The notes under the pieces were generated by a model, which saw only the letters and a list, made by a program, of their open reading frames with translations, had not been told where the DNA came from and searched no databases. DNA of 64,000 nucleotides, taken from positions 744,001 through 808,000 of the forward strand of contig NZ_JAENHP010000002.1 of NCBI RefSeq assembly GCF_016834655.1, given 5' to 3'. Below are positions 34,527-43,013 of the stretch, piece after piece. Source of the stretch: Paractinoplanes ovalisporus (GTDB lineage Bacteria > Actinomycetota > Actinomycetes > Mycobacteriales > Micromonosporaceae). The position numbers and the translations under genes were made by a program. The number at the start of each line of letters is the position of its first letter. Position 1 is the stretch's first letter.

Positions 34527-37500
34527 CCCCAGGGCGGCGCCCAGGTCGCGGCGGGAGGCGATGCCGAGCTTGTGGTAGGCGTGCGCCAAGTGCGTCTCGA
34601 TCGTGCGCCGGCTCAGCACCAGCCGCAGCGCTATCTCGCGGTTGGTCAGCCCGCCGGCGGCCATCCCGGCGACCTGCTGTTCGGCCTCGGTGAGCGCGGC
34701 CGGCCCGTGGATCGCGGCCCGGCGAGGTCGCGCGCCCGCCGCGTGCAGTTCGGCCGTGGCCAGCCGGGCCAGCCGGTGGGCACCTCCCGCGGCGGCGACC
34801 TCGAGCCCCGTACGCAAAGGAACCCGCGCCGCCTCCCGCCGACCCGCCCGCCGCAGCGCGCTTCCGAGCGAGACCAGCCCGTACGCCCGAGCCAGCCGTT
34901 CCGGCGTCCCCGCGCAGACCTCGACCGCCCGCTCCAGAAGGGACACCCGGCGCTCCCGGGCCGCCACCGTCGCCGCCACCCGCAACGCGTGGCTCAACGG
35001 CCCCGGCGCCTCCGCCCGCTCGGCCACCTCGAGGTGCTCCCAGGCGTGCTTCTCGGCCGCCGCTCCCGTGGCCCGCAACGGCGCGACCAGATCGGCCCGC
35101 CAGGACGCCAGCCCCGGGTGCCGTATGCCCATCTCGTCCCACAGCCGTCCCGCCGCCCGCAGATCGGCGATCGCCTGCTCGGGCCGCTCCTGCGCCCACC
35201 GCAGCCGCCCGCGACTCTGCAGGAACATCGGACTGCTGAGCCCGTACGGGGAAGGCTCGCCCGGAAATGCCGCCGCGATCAGCGCGTCGGCCTCGGTGAG
35301 ACGGTCGGCCTCGACCAGGGCGTCGACGAGCGGGCAGAGCGCGAACAGCAACCCCTCGGACGGCGTGTTGCTGCTCAGCTTGAACTCGACCGCGGTCCGC
35401 GCGTCGGCCACGGCCTCGGTGACCAGCCCCGCCGGCAGCACGGCCAGCGACCGCAGGAACCGCCCGTGCGCCACCGTGCTGATCCACCCCCGTGCTTCCG
35501 CCGCGTCGGCCACCCGCTCGCTCATGGCCCGGGCCGTGTCGAGATCTCCGTTGGCGATCAGCGCCAGACCCGCCACCGTCGGCAGCACCGAGTCGTCTTC
35601 GCCGGCCAGGACTCCGCTCTCCAGCAGGGGCCGCAGAACGGCCAGGTTGTCGCGGGCGGCCCGACCGGCGAACGTGTCTTCGATCGCCACGATGACCCGC
35701 CACAGGGGGAGTTCCGGCGGGTCGGAGCGGCATCGTTCCACATAGGCCCGCACCATCGGCTTGGTGCGGCTGTCCATCCCGCCCGCTCCCGCGATCTCCG
35801 CCTCGAGACGGGCGATCGTGGCCGCCGGCATCGTCCGGATCGTGCTGCTGACCGGCATGCCACCCTCACCTCCCTCGTGCCGAACCGTTGGGTGCGCCCA
35901 GATTAGGGCCTCGGCGACCCCGCCCCGCGAGTTATCCACAGAGGAGCCGCTGTCCGTTTTGTCCACCGCGGCGTTATCCACAGGCTGCGGCGCAAGATCC
36001 TTGACAAGCCGGTAGCTTGGGCCCGCCCCCTGGTCGGGTGGGGTGGGGGAGTTGGGAGCTATGTCGGCTGGAGCGGGGTGGGGAGCCATGTCGGCTGGAA
36101 CGGCGTGGGGAGCTATGTCAGCTGGGAGGGCACGCCCGGGAGCTGCGTCGAGCAGGGTGGGCTGGTGAGCCAGGTCGGGTGAGGCGGGGTGGCTGGGTGC
36201 CAGATCCGCTGAGGTGTCCGCCAACCCGAGTCGGCAGACCGCGATCGCCGTCGCCCCGTGCGCGCTGATGGCCAGGGCCCGCCCACAACGCAGGGCGGCC
36301 TCGGCCCGTGCCGCCGGGTCGGTGATCCGCGCGACCGCCTCATAGGCGAGCGCCGGCGCCCCGTCCTGACGGACCGCGGCCAACGCGAGCGCCAGATCGA
36401 GCCGCACCGCGGCATCGACGACCGGATCGCCGGGGGGCTCCTCCAGGGCTCGCCGTAAGTAGGCGGCTGCGCTTTCCGGCGCTCCTCGCCCGGCCGCTCT
36501 CGCCGCGGCGGAACGCAACAGCGCAACGACGTCGGCCCGGCCCGCCGGCTCGGCCCGCAGCAGATGCACCGCCGTACGCTCCGGGTCGGTTCCGCGCACC
36601 GCCAGCAGGTCGGCCGCCCGCGCGTGCCAGCGGCTGCGTTCGGCCGCCCCGAGGCGCTGCATCAGGGCCGAAGCGATCATCGGGTTGGCCGGCGCCCAGA
36701 CGTCCGGGGCCAGGATCCCGGCCGCCCGCAACGCATCGGCGCACATCGCGGCCCGGTCCGGGCTCAGCCCGGCCAGCGACGCGGCATCCCCGAGACGAGC
36801 GGCCGTCCGGAACCCGTCCGCGGCTGGGCTATCAGGAAGACGGGCGTCCAGGGCGTCGGGCAGACGGGCGGCCGGGGCGTCGGGAAAGCGGACGACCGAG
36901 GCGGCCGGGGCGTCGGGAAGACGGGCGGTCGGGGCGTCGGGAAAGCGGACGGCCGAGGCGTCCGGGGTGTCGAGGAAGCGCGCCGCCGGGCCGAGCACGG
37001 CCAGGCCGGTAGCCAGCCCGGCGCACCCTTCCGGCATCCGGGAGAGCCGCAACGAAACCCACCGCGCGACCTCGTCGGGGCTGACCGCCGGCGCCGACCG
37101 GCCGTCCGAGTGGGCGGCCAAGGCGGTCAACAGATACGGATTCCCCCCGCTCGCGGCGTGGCACGCGGCCAGAAAGGACTGCGCGGCATCGGGGAACCGG
37201 GAACGCAGCAGCGCCGACGACGTCGCCGGAGCGAGCGGACCCAGGGCGACCACGGTGCCCGCCATCAGCTCGCCGAGCACCCCGGAAGCCGCATCGATGG
37301 TCAGCACCACCGTCAGCGGCAGCTCGTCCACACGCCGGGCCAGCGCCGCCAGCCAGTGCTGGGAGGCGATGTCGGACCAGTGCGCGTCGTCGACCACCAG
37401 CACGGCCGGGTTGCGCGCCGCCACCGCCGCGGTCAGGCAGAAGAGGCCGTGGGTGGCCGCGTACGGGCTGTCGAGCGGTTCGCGGCCGGTCAGCACCCGC

Positions 37501-37802
37501 TCGCCCAGCGCGGCCGGGCCGCGGCACAGGCCGGGCCAGCCGGGGCCGGCCTGCAACGGCGCGAACGCCTGCCGGGCCAAGCCGAACGGGTAGTCCCGAT
37601 CGAGCGGACCGGCATGCGCCCGCAGCACCGTCAGGCCCCGCTCGTGGGCGCGGGCGACCACCGCCGCGGCCAGGGTGGACTTGCCGATCCCGGCGTCGCC
37701 GGAGACCGTCAGCAACTGTCCCGAACCGCCGGCGGCCGCGTCGAGCCCACCGGCCAGCACGGCCAGCTCGGCTTCCCGCCCCACGGGCTGGGTTCGGATC
37801 AT
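34497..37802 (-). CDS. LAL-type LuxR regulator with AAA/STAND ATPase domain
   Basis: About 1101 residues. The P-loop is GDAGIGKST near residue 35, and Walker B is PAVLVVDDAHWSD. A TPR-like helical middle and a LuxR helix-turn-helix at the very C terminus (LTEAEQQVAGMAAGGLTNREI, then LSRRTIETHLAHAYHKLGI) complete the LAL/MalT layout. Two in-frame low-complexity repeat arrays occur in linkers. The start is taken as ATG 37802, just before VGREAELAVL, the usual beginning of the family; its ribosome binding site is weak. It diverges from the methyltransferase gene at 37897, which it may control. The inducer is unknown. Confidence 0.88.
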   Translation of the reverse strand: MIRTQPVGREAELAVLAGGLDAAAGGSGQLLTVSGDAGIGKSTLAAAVVARAHERGLTVLRAHAGPLDRDYPFGLARQAFAPLQAGPGWPGLCRGPAALGERVLTGREPLDSPYAATHGLFCLTAAVAARNPAVLVVDDAHWSDIASQHWLAALARRVDELPLTVVLTIDAASGVLGELMAGTVVALGPLAPATSSALLRSRFPDAAQSFLAACHAASGGNPYLLTALAAHSDGRSAPAVSPDEVARWVSLRLSRMPEGCAGLATGLAVLGPAARFLDTPDASAVRFPDAPTARLPDAPAASVVRFPDAPAARLPDALDARLPDSPAADGFRTAARLGDAASLAGLSPDRAAMCADALRAAGILAPDVWAPANPMIASALMQRLGAAERSRWHARAADLLAVRGTDPERTAVHLLRAEPAGRADVVALLRSAAARAAGRGAPESAAAYLRRALEEPPGDPVVDAAVRLDLALALAAVRQDGAPALAYEAVARITDPAARAEAALRCGRALAISAHGATAIAVCRLGLADTSADLAPSHPASPDLAHQPTLLDAAPGRALPADIAPHAVPADMAPHPAPADIAPNSPTPPDQGAGPSYRLVKDLAPQPVDNAAVDKTDSGSSVDNSRGGVAEALIWAHPTVRHEGGEGGMPVSSTIRTMPAATIARLEAEIAGAGGMDSRTKPMVRAYVERCRSDPPELPLWRVIVAIEDTFAGRAARDNLAVLRPLLESGVLAGEDDSVLPTVAGLALIANGDLDTARAMSERVADAAEARGWISTVAHGRFLRSLAVLPAGLVTEAVADARTAVEFKLSSNTPSEGLLFALCPLVDALVEADRLTEADALIAAAFPGEPSPYGLSSPMFLQSRGRLRWAQERPEQAIADLRAAGRLWDEMGIRHPGLASWRADLVAPLRATGAAAEKHAWEHLEVAERAEAPGPLSHALRVAATVAARERRVSLLERAVEVCAGTPERLARAYGLVSLGSALRRAGRREAARVPLRTGLEVAAAGGAHRLARLATAELHAAGARPRRAAIHGPAALTEAEQQVAGMAAGGLTNREIALRLVLSRRTIETHLAHAYHKLGIASRRDLGAALGSEGGGDQGP
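36054..36134. repeat. 27-bp tandem repeat in the LuxR regulator gene
   Basis: GGGAGC begins units at 36054, 36081 and 36108, an exact 27-bp period. The protein unit is nine residues, PADIAPHAV and variants, in the linker before a Ser/Asp-rich stretch. Confidence 0.85.
36838..36970. repeat. degenerate in-frame repeat in the LuxR regulator gene
   Basis: Interspersed units encode FPDAPTARLPDAPAASVVR and variants (FPDAPAARLPDAL, RLPDSPAA). GGGCGTCGGGAA-like blocks recur several times on the plus strand. It follows the ATPase domain. Confidence 0.8.
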
Positions 37803-37896
37803 GCGTACGCCAAATCTCGGTAGAGGCTCCACGATGACCCCGCGCGGCGCCCCGGGCCAGCCTGAAGGCACATGCCCGACAGTCGAGGGGGACAGC

Positions 37897-38679
37897 ATGA
37901 GCAGGTACGTCATGGGCCGCACGGCCGAGGAGCACGAGCGGTTGCGCCGGCAGGCCGCGATCTGGCAGCAGGCCACCGGCCGGCTGCTCGACCTGGCCGG
38001 GCTGTCACCGGGCGACCGATGTCTGGACGTGGGCTGCGGCACCGGCGCGGTGATGGAGTTGATGGCCGAACGGGGTGGCCGGGTGACCGGAATTGATCTG
38101 GACGTGGAGCTGGGGGAGAAGGCGGCCGCCGCGGCCGGGGGAACGTTCGTGGCGGCCGACCTGGAGGCCGACGACGACGCGGTGCCGCCGGAGAGCTTCG
38201 ACCTCGTCTACGGCCGGCTGATCCTGTTGCACATGAACGACCCGGTCGCCGCCCTGCGACGCATGTGGCGGTGGGTCGCTCCGGGCGGCAAGCTCGTCGT
38301 GCAGGACTACGACATGGACTCGGCCGAGGGGTTCCCGCCGCTGCCCGCGCTCGAGGAGTGGCGGCGGGTCTTCCTCGGGGCCTACTCGGCCGCCGGTCGT
38401 GACTACCGGATCGGCACCCGGCTGCCCGCGATGTTCGCCGAGGCCGGGATCGGCCGGCCCGACATCACCGACATCGCCGGCAAACTCGGGACGGTGGCCG
38501 ACACTGCGCCCATGCTCGCCGCGACCTACGGCAGCATCGCGCCGCTCGCCCTGGAGCAGGGCCTGATCACCGAGGAGCAGCGCGCGACGTTCGGAGCCGA
38601 GATGCAGGACACGATCCGGCAGCATCCCGACCACACCGTCATGTGGCCGCTGCTGATCGGCGCGGTCAAAATCCGATAG
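37897..38679 (+). CDS. class I SAM-dependent methyltransferase
   Basis: A 260-residue Rossmann methyltransferase. Motif I is CLDVGCGTGAVMELMAERG, the ribose acid lies in VTGIDLDVELG, and VVQDYDMD sits in the motif III strand. The N-terminal YVMGRTAEEHERLRRQ with WQQATGRLLDLAGL resembles the UbiE/Methyltransf_25 type that acts on small molecules. The ATG at 37897 has GAGGGGG upstream. It is divergent from the LuxR-ATPase regulator, with a 94-bp gap. Its last 14 bp overlap the convergent LacI gene. The substrate is unknown. Confidence 0.88.
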   Translation: MSRYVMGRTAEEHERLRRQAAIWQQATGRLLDLAGLSPGDRCLDVGCGTGAVMELMAERGGRVTGIDLDVELGEKAAAAAGGTFVAADLEADDDAVPPESFDLVYGRLILLHMNDPVAALRRMWRWVAPGGKLVVQDYDMDSAEGFPPLPALEEWRRVFLGAYSAAGRDYRIGTRLPAMFAEAGIGRPDITDIAGKLGTVADTAPMLAATYGSIAPLALEQGLITEEQRATFGAEMQDTIRQHPDHTVMWPLLIGAVKIR

Positions 38680-39682
38680 TGCTCTGCCGCGGGATCAGCC
38701 GATGGGCGGCGCGGATTTCCTTCCCGGGGAGGGGTTCCGCGCTGCCCATCCGCATGACCAGGCGCTCGACCGCGGTCCGGGCGATCGCGCCCTTGTCCGG
38801 TGAGATCGTGCTGATCGTGGGCCGCCCGTACCGCCCGTCCTCGATGTCGTCGTAGCCGATGATCGCCACGTCCTCGGGCACGCGCAGCCCGTGCGCGAGC
38901 AGCGTGTGGACGGCCCCCGAGGCGACCAGGTCGCTGTAGCAGAACACGGCGTCGGGCGGGTCGGACCGGTCGAGCAGCGCCGCCATCGCGGTCGCCCCGT
39001 CGATCCGGTTGAAGCGGGCGGTCCCGATGATCAGCGACTCGTCCACGGTCAGGCCGGCCGCGGCGTGGGCGGCGCGGAATCCCCTCGTACGCAATTGGGC
39101 CGCCTCGCCCGTCGGGTAGGGCTGGTCGCCGATGGCCGCGATCCGTCGCCGTCCGATTTCGATCAGATGCGCGACGGCCTCGGTGGAGGCGGCCACGTCG
39201 TCGATGCCCACGTGGTCGAAGGTGCCGTCCGACGTCCGCTCACCCAGCACGACCAGGGGCAGGGCGGGATCCCGTACGGAAAGATCGTCTTGGGAGAGGC
39301 CGAGCGGACTGAAGATCATGCCGTCGAACAGCAGCTGCCGTGCCCCCCGCCCGACCAGCGAGGACTCGTGCGCGCGGTCGCCGTCGGTCTGGTCGACGAG
39401 CACGTTGTAGCCGGCCTCGCGCGCCGCCGGGATGATCGCCTGCAGCAGCTCGGAGAAGTACGGGGTGTCCAGATAGGGCACCACCACGACGATCTGGCCG
39501 GAGCGGCCGTTGGCCAGGTTGCGGGCGAGCACATTGGGCCGGTAACCGAGCTCGGCGATGGCGCGTTCGACCTTCTCGCGGGTGGCGTCGGTGACCCGGG
39601 CATAGCCGTTGACCACGTTCGAGACCGTACGTGGCGAGACGCCCGCCAGCTCGGCGACATCGCGCAGCGTAGTTTCCCGCAT
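38666..39682 (-). CDS. LacI family repressor of the arabinoside locus
   Basis: A 338-residue regulator. The helix-turn-helix is TLRDVAELAGVSPRTVSNVVNG, the hinge helix is RPNVLARNLANGR, and the periplasmic-binding-protein-like sugar sensor fills the rest. ATG 39682 has GGGGAG upstream. It is divergent from an ABC importer and GH51 operon, and a perfect palindrome lies in between. The sugar is probably arabinose or a short arabinan, judging from the operon it faces. It is a paralogue of the LacI at 60941-61960, with a nearly identical N terminus (RDATLRDV and RETTLRDV). Confidence 0.9.
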   Translation of the reverse strand: MRETTLRDVAELAGVSPRTVSNVVNGYARVTDATREKVERAIAELGYRPNVLARNLANGRSGQIVVVVPYLDTPYFSELLQAIIPAAREAGYNVLVDQTDGDRAHESSLVGRGARQLLFDGMIFSPLGLSQDDLSVRDPALPLVVLGERTSDGTFDHVGIDDVAASTEAVAHLIEIGRRRIAAIGDQPYPTGEAAQLRTRGFRAAHAAAGLTVDESLIIGTARFNRIDGATAMAALLDRSDPPDAVFCYSDLVASGAVHTLLAHGLRVPEDVAIIGYDDIEDGRYGRPTISTISPDKGAIARTAVERLVMRMGSAEPLPGKEIRAAHRLIPRQSTIGF

Positions 39683-39732
39683 CGATTGCTCCCCATCCCT
39701 TGCCAGGACCCCGTGCGACGGAGCATAGTCCT

Positions 39733-39761
39733 TTGCAGCGCTGCAATCGCTTCTCAATACT
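39733..39761 (+). promoter_or_regulatory. LacI operator overlapping the arabinoside operon promoter
   Basis: TTGCAGCGCTGCAA (39733-39746) is a perfect 14-bp palindrome with the CG centre typical of LacI operators. TTGCAG (39733-39738) can serve as a -35 with AATACT (39756-39761) as -10, a 17-bp spacing, so repressor binding would cover the -35. The binding-protein ATG is 134 bp further on. Confidence 0.75.
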
Positions 39762-39895
39762 CTCGAAACCGGCGAGTGTGCTCTCCCCTCACCCTCCTCG
39801 GCATCCCACCCATAGCGCGTCGCGGCACGAGCCATCTCACGCTCGGTGATGGTCGCTGCCCTAGGAACGACGCGCGATGATCACGGAGGCCAGGA

Positions 39896-41245
39896 ATGCG
39901 CAAGGTATCCGTCACGCTGCTCTGCCTGACCGTCGCGCTGACGACGGCCGCCTGCGGCAGTGACGACGACAGTGGCGGCAACACGGCCGCCAAGCCCACC
40001 AACTGCACGAACAAGGTCGTCCACGAAGAGGCGCCCCGGGTGCTCGTCTGGGCGTGGTACCCGAACATGGCCAAGGTCGTCGACAACTTCAACAACCAGC
40101 ACACCGACGTCCAGGTCTGCTGGACCAACGCCGGGCAGGGCCAGCCCGAGTACGAGAAGTTCCAGACCGCGATCTCGGCCAAGAAGGGCGCGCCTGACGT
40201 CATCATGCTCGAGGCCGACCAGCTCGTCGGCTTCGAGATCCAGGACGCCCTGGTCGACCTGGCCCCGTTCGGCGCCAACGACGTGAAGAAGAACTTCAGC
40301 GAGGGCGCGTGGAAGGACGTCTCGCAGGGCGACGCGGTCTACGCGATCCCGGTCGACGGCGGCCCGATGGCGCTCATCTACCGCACCGACGTCTTCGACA
40401 AATACCAGATCAAACCCCCGAAGACCTGGGACGAGTACGCCGCGTCGGCCGCGAAGGTGAAGGCGGCCGGTGGCCCGGTGTTCGGCGACTTCGGCAGCAA
40501 CGTGCCCGCCGTGACCACCGCCCTGATGATCCAGAAGGGCGCGGTGCCGTTCGTCTACGACCTGGCCGACAAGCAGAACATCACGATCAAGCTGGACGAC
40601 CAGGCCACCAAGGACGTGCTGACCTACTGGGGCGAGCTGGCCGCCAAGGGGCTGGTCGGCAAGGAGGACCAGTTCACCACCGACTACATCGCGGGCATGG
40701 TCGGCGGCAAGTACGCCACGTACGTCTCGGCGGCGTGGGCGCCCGGCTATCTCACCGGCTCCGGGGTGGGCGCCGGCAAGGACAAGGGCAAGTTCGCGGT
40801 GGCGCCGCTGCCGCAGTGGGATCCGGCCAACCCGGTCTCGGTCAACTGGGGCGGTTCCGCGTTCGCGGTCACCTCGCAGGCCGCCGACAAGGCCCTGGCG
40901 GCCAAGGTCGCGATGGGGATCTACGCCGACGAGGCCTCGCTCACCGACGGCTGGAAGACGCAGACGATCTTCCCGCTCAACCAGGGCGTGCTGACGTCCG
41001 ACGAGTTCGTCAACGCCAAGGTCGACTTCTTCAACGGGCAGACGGCCAACAAGGACATCTACATCCCGGCCGAGAACGCCTACAAGGGCGCGGTCTACAG
41101 CCCGTTCACGGTCTTCTACTACGCCCAGCTGCAGGCCCAGATCGTGAAGATTCTCGGCGGCAAGACGTCCGGCGCGCAGGCCGCGACCGACCTGCACAAC
41201 CAGATCGTCGAGTACGCGAAGTCGCAGGGTTTCACGGTGAAATGA
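39896..41245 (+). CDS. sugar ABC transporter substrate-binding lipoprotein
   Basis: 449 residues. The signal peptide ends in the lipobox TTAAC with Cys20 as the lipid anchor. The body is a family 1 (MalE-like) solute-binding protein (VWAWYPNMAKVVDNFNNQH, GGSAFAVTSQAADK). The operon suggests arabinose or arabino-oligosaccharides. ATG 39896 is preceded by GGAGG. The first permease gene overlaps the stop by four bases (ATGA). Confidence 0.92.
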   Translation: MRKVSVTLLCLTVALTTAACGSDDDSGGNTAAKPTNCTNKVVHEEAPRVLVWAWYPNMAKVVDNFNNQHTDVQVCWTNAGQGQPEYEKFQTAISAKKGAPDVIMLEADQLVGFEIQDALVDLAPFGANDVKKNFSEGAWKDVSQGDAVYAIPVDGGPMALIYRTDVFDKYQIKPPKTWDEYAASAAKVKAAGGPVFGDFGSNVPAVTTALMIQKGAVPFVYDLADKQNITIKLDDQATKDVLTYWGELAAKGLVGKEDQFTTDYIAGMVGGKYATYVSAAWAPGYLTGSGVGAGKDKGKFAVAPLPQWDPANPVSVNWGGSAFAVTSQAADKALAAKVAMGIYADEASLTDGWKTQTIFPLNQGVLTSDEFVNAKVDFFNGQTANKDIYIPAENAYKGAVYSPFTVFYYAQLQAQIVKILGGKTSGAQAATDLHNQIVEYAKSQGFTVK

Positions 41246-42171
41246 CGATGGCCGTCACGCTCGAGGCGCCGCCGGTTGTTTCTGCGGTTCGGACAAAACG
41301 CCGCCATAAAAAGACCGGCTGGCTCTTCATCCTCCCCTTCCTGATCGTCTTCGTCGCGTTCCTGCTGGCGCCGCTGCTCTACGCGGGATATCTGAGCCTC
41401 TACACGAAAGGACTGGCGACCGGCACCACGTTCGCCGGGTTCGACAACTACACCCGCGCGTTCGGCGATCCGTCGTTCCGCAAGGGCCTGTGGTTCGTGC
41501 TGAAGTTCAGCGCGGTCGTGATTCCGCTCCAGATCGTGGTGGCGCTCGTCGCCGCCCTGGTGCTCGACGAGGTGACCGGCCGGCTCGCGCGCTTCAGCCG
41601 GCTGGTCATCTTCCTTCCGTACGCGATCCCGGTCGTTCTCGGCGCCCTCATGTGGGGCTTTCTCTACAGTCCGAGTTTCGGCCCGATCGAGCAGATCGCC
41701 ACCGCGTTCGACGTCCGGGCGCCGTTCCTCCTGAGCCAGGGCAACATCTTCTACGGCCTGCTCAACGTGGTGACGTGGCAATGGTCCGGCTACTACATGA
41801 TCATCATCTATGCCGCGCTTCGGGGCATCGACTCGTCGATCTATGAGGCGGCCCGGATCGACGGGGCGAGCGCGCGGCAGATCGCGTTCCGCATCAAGGT
41901 GCCGATGGTGTCGTCGGCGCTCGTCCTGATCCTCATCTTCTCGCTGATCGGCACCCTGCAGTTCTTCACCGAGCCGCAGATTCTCGGCCCGATCGCGAAC
42001 GGCTCGGTGACGCCCGACTTCACGCCCAACATCTACGCCTACTACCTCGCGTTCCGCTACGCCCAGTTCAACTACGCCTCGGCCATCTCGTTCTCGCTCG
42101 GGTTTGTGGTCTTCCTGGTCGTCGCCATCTTCATGGTCGCCACCCGCAAGCGGGGGAGTCTGTTCACATGA
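41242..42171 (+). CDS. sugar ABC transporter permease 1
   Basis: 309 residues with six membrane helices, MalF type. The EAA loop is YEAARIDGASARQIAFRIKVPMV, which docks the ATPase. No ATPase gene is in this operon, so a shared MsiK-type ATPase encoded elsewhere probably powers it, as is usual in actinobacteria. The ATG overlaps the previous stop; a second ATG 6 bp on is possible. Confidence 0.92.
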   Translation: MTMAVTLEAPPVVSAVRTKRRHKKTGWLFILPFLIVFVAFLLAPLLYAGYLSLYTKGLATGTTFAGFDNYTRAFGDPSFRKGLWFVLKFSAVVIPLQIVVALVAALVLDEVTGRLARFSRLVIFLPYAIPVVLGALMWGFLYSPSFGPIEQIATAFDVRAPFLLSQGNIFYGLLNVVTWQWSGYYMIIIYAALRGIDSSIYEAARIDGASARQIAFRIKVPMVSSALVLILIFSLIGTLQFFTEPQILGPIANGSVTPDFTPNIYAYYLAFRYAQFNYASAISFSLGFVVFLVVAIFMVATRKRGSLFT

Positions 42172-43013
42172 GACCCCGTCACGTAGGGGCCAAGCTCCTT
42201 CTCCTCGCCCTCTGCGGCTATTTCCTCGTCCCGGTCTGGTGGCTTCTGGTCGCCAGCACCAAGAACGCCGAGGGCCTGTTCTCCGGGTCCGGGGCGTTGT
42301 GGTTCAACGGTTTCCACCTGGTCGGCAACCTGCGCGACCTGTTCACCTTCAACAACGGCGAGTTCGTACGATGGCTCGGCAACTCGGTTCTCTACGCGCT
42401 CGCCGGCGGCATCGGTTGCACCGTCATCTCGGTGCTGGCCGGATACGGGTTCGCGAAATACACGTTCCGTGGCCGCAATCCGGTCTTCGCGCTCGTGCTC
42501 GGATCGGTGATGGTGCCGTTGACGGCGCTGGTGATCCCGACGTTCGTGCTGATGTCGAACGTCGGGCTGATCGACACGATCTGGGCGGTGATTCTGCCGT
42601 CGCTGCTCAGCCCGTTCGCGGTCTATCTGATGCGTGTCTACGCGGCGGCCTCGGTGCCCGACGAACTGCTCGACGCCGCCCGCATCGACGGCGCCGGGGA
42701 ACTGCGCACCTTCGTCCGGGTCGCCCTGCCCCTGATGCGGCCCGGCGTGATCACCGTGCTGCTGTTGTCGATCGTCACCACCTGGAACAACTACTTCCTG
42801 CCGCTGACCATGCTGTCGAGCTCGAAACTGTTCCCGCTGCCCGTCGGCATCGGCCTGTGGACCCAGCTGGCCAGCTCGAACAACGCCGGCGGCCAGTCCC
42901 TCTGGAACCTCATCATCGTCGGTTCCCTCGTCTCGATCGTCCCGTTGATCGTCGCCTTCCTGACCCTCCAGAAATACTGGCAGGGCGGCCTGGCCGTGGG
43001 GAGCCTCAAATGA
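42168..43013 (+). CDS. sugar ABC transporter permease 2
   Basis: 281 residues, MalG type, with six helices. The EAA loop is LLDAARIDGAGELRTFVRVALPLM. It overlaps its neighbours on both sides by four bases, so translation is coupled through the operon. The C terminus ends ...FLTLQKYWQGGLAVGSLK, the usual QRYFVxGLTxGAVK-like end. Confidence 0.92.
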   Translation: MRPRHVGAKLLLLALCGYFLVPVWWLLVASTKNAEGLFSGSGALWFNGFHLVGNLRDLFTFNNGEFVRWLGNSVLYALAGGIGCTVISVLAGYGFAKYTFRGRNPVFALVLGSVMVPLTALVIPTFVLMSNVGLIDTIWAVILPSLLSPFAVYLMRVYAAASVPDELLDAARIDGAGELRTFVRVALPLMRPGVITVLLLSIVTTWNNYFLPLTMLSSSKLFPLPVGIGLWTQLASSNNAGGQSLWNLIIVGSLVSIVPLIVAFLTLQKYWQGGLAVGSLK

